Source of the DNA: Linnemannia schmuckeri
Taxonomy: Eukaryota > Mortierellomycota > Mortierellomycetes > Mortierellales > Mortierellaceae
Assembly (NCBI GenBank): GCA_029449235.1
Contig: JANATG010000008.1
Location: 124,001 to 188,000 of the forward strand
DNA length: 64,000 nt
Direction: 5' to 3'
In this document: one piece after another, positions 61,701-64,000 of the stretch
Layout: each line of letters opens with the position of its first letter
Numbering within the stretch: the first letter of the stretch is position 1
Position numbers and translations under genes: made by a program
Notes under the pieces: generated by a model
What the model saw: only the letters and a program-made list of their open reading frames with translations
What the model was told of the DNA's origin: nothing
The model's database searches: none

Positions 61701-62128
61701 GAAGAGAACATTTCCAAGGGGTCATGAAGAAAAATAAGAAGGAGCATTTGAGTTGTGTAGAGCGAAGGAAAGGAAAGTAAAGAGAAAAAAGAATTACCAA
61801 GAGACTGTGCCTTTTCGAAGAGGTGAACATCCACACCGAGATCGCCATGGCCTTGGTCGGTATGGAGAGACGAGAGGAGATGAGCGACGGTGAGTCCTGC
61901 AAGGCCTGAGCCGATGACCGCGACACGGAGGCGTTTCTGAGGTAGAGGATCGACGTTGTCTGATAAAGGGGTCTGTGTGTTTGTGTGAATAGGATAGGAT
62001 GCGAAGAAAGACGAAGTCGAGTTGGATCGAGAGTGGAAGGGCGACTTTTGAGAAACCGGCGAGTGCGGGTGCTCGTTCACGGTCTGCTGTTGTTGGTGTT
62101 GTTTTAGCTGTGGTTGTTGAGATGGCAT
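58770..62128 (-). CDS. FAD-dependent amine-oxidase-like protein with Cys/His-rich insert
   Basis: Flavoprotein of the NAD(P)/FAD Rossmann amine-oxidase group. Exons 62128-61798, 61500-61318 and 61063-58770 give 935 aa. Residues 1-65 are Gln/Ser-rich. The dinucleotide-binding fold starts at LRVAVIGSGLAGLTVAHLL (GSGLAG 73-78), with E105 in HLFEKA for the ribose. After SLGMDSASL comes a Cys/His-rich stretch (CPCQAC, HHGHGG, HHHPNDTH; about 119-155), then MDVPMRSFFPEYYPNLVRLY, the usual continuation of bacterial and fungal relatives found with cyclopropane-fatty-acid synthases. Later segments include EWGNGRVISLREFL, VIFATQANQAAATLAGVQR and GSYASPGIPLSEGCVVSA near the C-terminus, the last fitting the second FAD-contact motif. 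A hydrophobic segment near the end (VAGMMMLYFVAVVQWWMVVVV) may anchor it. Several low-complexity insertions enlarge it. Substrate unknown. Confidence 0.88.
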
Positions 62129-63966
62129 TCGAGACTAGAGAGTTGATGAAAACAGAAAAAGGAATGGGGGAATGAGAGGCATGAATGAAGAAAGGAATCA
62201 GAGATGAGTTTGGTCAAAGTCTGACCTGTTGTCATAAATGCAGCTTCATACTTCAAAGGCATAGAAAAAAAAAATGTCATGTCTCATTAAGGGGTTCAAT
62301 AATCAGGAGAATAGCAGGGCCTCGGTAGGGTATACAAGAAGCGAGAAAAAGCACATGACGAGGGGCACAAGACAGAAATCGCTGTTGCCCACCAGTTATA
62401 GTGTGGTAGCAGTCAACGCTTTCTTGCATTTACAAGTGTACAGTATGTCGAGTATGCCATCGGTTTTTTATTGTTCTGTCGTTCTTCCCTTCTCCTCTCT
62501 AGCTGACAGAACAACAATGATACACAAGAAAACAAGGAGAAAAAGGAAAAGTATATGATCAGCAGGAGAAAACGATCGTCGTTCTCTTTGTTGTTTGTCT
62601 TTATGAAAGAGAGAAAGAGCGTAAAAAAAAGGCAAAGTAGAGAATGAGAAAGGGGTTTCTGACAACATAGATGACTGACTATAGTACTTGTACCATTATG
62701 ACAGGTATTGTCGTCCTCTTTCTCTCAGTTTGCCATGTGGCCCAGTAATACACCGATCGAAGTTGTTTGACTTTTTTATGAGAGTATTCTATTCGCTGCT
62801 ATTTGAATTGAACCCATGGATACAATGTTACTCCTTGTTGCTTAGTACTTGAGCGATTGAGAGACAGCCACAGTGAGGGGCAGGACAGGACAGAGAGGGA
62901 GAGAACGAGAGAATGCCGTTGGTTGTGCTGTTGGGAACGAAAGAAGGAAGAAGGAAGAAAAAAAAAAGACAAAAATAATTTATTTCGACAAGTTGACCAG
63001 AAAGCTGGCCTCGACCTCGCAAGAACTTGTTTGTTGCGTACGATTGTCTCTCTGAAATGGGGAGACACAAAAAAATTATTTTACCATCTGTCCAGTGTGC
63101 TAGGACATATATAATCTCACATATGAACAACATGCCTAGCAAACGCACATACAAGTTATATAGGTAGTTGACTATGGGTCCCTTCTTTCTGTCTCTGCCA
63201 CTTGTTTCTCTTATTGACAGCGTCCCTTCTCTTGCTCTCTCCCCCCCTCTCTCTCCCTCTCTCTCTCTCTCCCTCTCCCTCCCTCTCCCTCTCCCTCTCT
63301 CCCTTCACTCGCTCTGATTCTTCTTTTCTTCCCATCACTTGATGTACTCATTCATTCACACAACATACATATACATATACACATACACATACTCATTCCA
63401 TCCATTCCAACAACAACAATAACAGCAACAACCAAGATCAACCAAACCAGAGAGGTTCTTCTCTGCCCTCTTTCTTTCTCCTTTGTTTCCCTTCTCTTCT
63501 TCACTTCTTCCTTGTACAGGCGAGATCCATGTATTCATTCTGTTCCCTCATCGCTCATTCCCTTTAGCTTCCATTAGACCTCATTCCGCTCCCTCTCCTC
63601 CTCCCCCCTATTCACACACACATATAAATACCTTGCTCTAGTTCTTGTTCTCTTCCACTTCTTCCTCCACTTCTTCGTCTTCGTTCTCTGTCGTCACATA
63701 ACAGTTCTGTTTTGCTTGTTTCTTGTCTATTGACTCTAACCCTCCTTATCCATCCAACCCCATCAGCCCAGCCTATCATATTGTGTTGTTATTTCGCTTA
63801 ACGACGCTTTTTCTTATTCCCTCTTTTTTTTGTGCTCTCTTCCCCCACTTCGCACCTCTCCTCATCCCCCAACCGAGCTATTGGTCCACTTCATCATCCA
63901 ATACACATATTATACAAATACAGCAACAGACAACAGCAGGAAAGAAAACGCCAAGCCAAGCAAGTC
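62129..63966. other. divergent promoter region
   Basis: Lies between the FAD protein (minus) and the gene starting at 63967 (plus). A CTCTCC-rich tract spans about 63230-63303. A TATA-like CATATAAATAC is at about 63621-63631, about 340 bases before the ATG, followed by a C/T-rich leader. No gene was seen inside. Confidence 0.5.
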
Positions 63967-64000
63967 ATGTCTTTATCGTCGTCGCCGCCCTCCAGCCATG
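63967..64000 (+). CDS. start of a further gene (partial, runs off the window)
   Basis: An ATG at 63967 opens a Ser/Pro frame (MSLSSSPPSSH) that continues past the end. It follows a long pyrimidine-rich leader and a TATA-like box, and is preceded by an A-rich AACGCCAAGCCAAGCAAGTC. Only eleven codons are visible, so the product is unknown and the call rests on context. Confidence 0.45.
   Translation, partial: MSLSSSPPSSH

Overview
The window is nuclear DNA of a filamentous fungus. The genes are split by short GT-AG introns. They include a Gal4-type Zn2Cys6 regulator, a Vtc4-type polyphosphate polymerase, a Cdc50/Lem3 flippase subunit, an Sso-type syntaxin and an eS17 gene interrupted directly after its ATG. 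The Gln/Ser-rich proteins, the many homopolymer runs and the large low-complexity intergenic stretches suggest an early-diverging lineage such as Mortierellomycotina; that placement is inference from style, not from a search.

Layout, left to right: (1-2179) no gene; (2180-4644, -) eight-exon syntaxin with a QQQYG-rich head; (6679-8361, +) F-box/WD40 protein; (9075-10995, +) Lys/Ser-rich disordered protein; (11994-12066, +) tRNA-Trp; (14437-16248, +) arrestin-fold adaptor with PPxY; (16493-19498, +) glycyl-tRNA synthetase; (19767-20889, -) ribosomal protein eS17; (about 21850-24620) a decayed island holding a broken protein-kinase gene and a 490-bp TA-flanked inverted-repeat element; (25697-29367, -) Vtc4; (29368-35782) a long gene-free stretch; (35783-38260, +) Cdc50; (38711-39989, -) monoglyceride lipase; (40368-43013, -) single-pass membrane protein with a Gln/Asn-rich tail; (45824-49419, -) Zn2Cys6 factor; (53513-56992, -) HSL-family esterase with a membrane anchor; (58770-62128, -) FAD-dependent amine-oxidase-like protein; (63967-end, +) start of a further gene.

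Gene models were assembled by following reading frame and phase across GT-AG boundaries. For the multi-exon genes the exon lengths sum to a multiple of three with no internal stop. Two points stay uncertain: the 3-nt first exon of eS17 and the acceptor of the membrane-protein gene. The genes are ordinary dispersed eukaryotic genes and do not form an operon or an obvious biosynthetic cluster. Several act on membranes, lipids or trafficking (syntaxin, arrestin, Cdc50, monoglyceride lipase, HSL esterase, Vtc4), but I see no evidence that this grouping is functional. The most unusual material is the decayed island at 21.8-24.6 kb, the Cys/His-rich insert in the FAD protein and the glutamine-tyrosine repeat head of the syntaxin. 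I found no clearly new multi-gene system.
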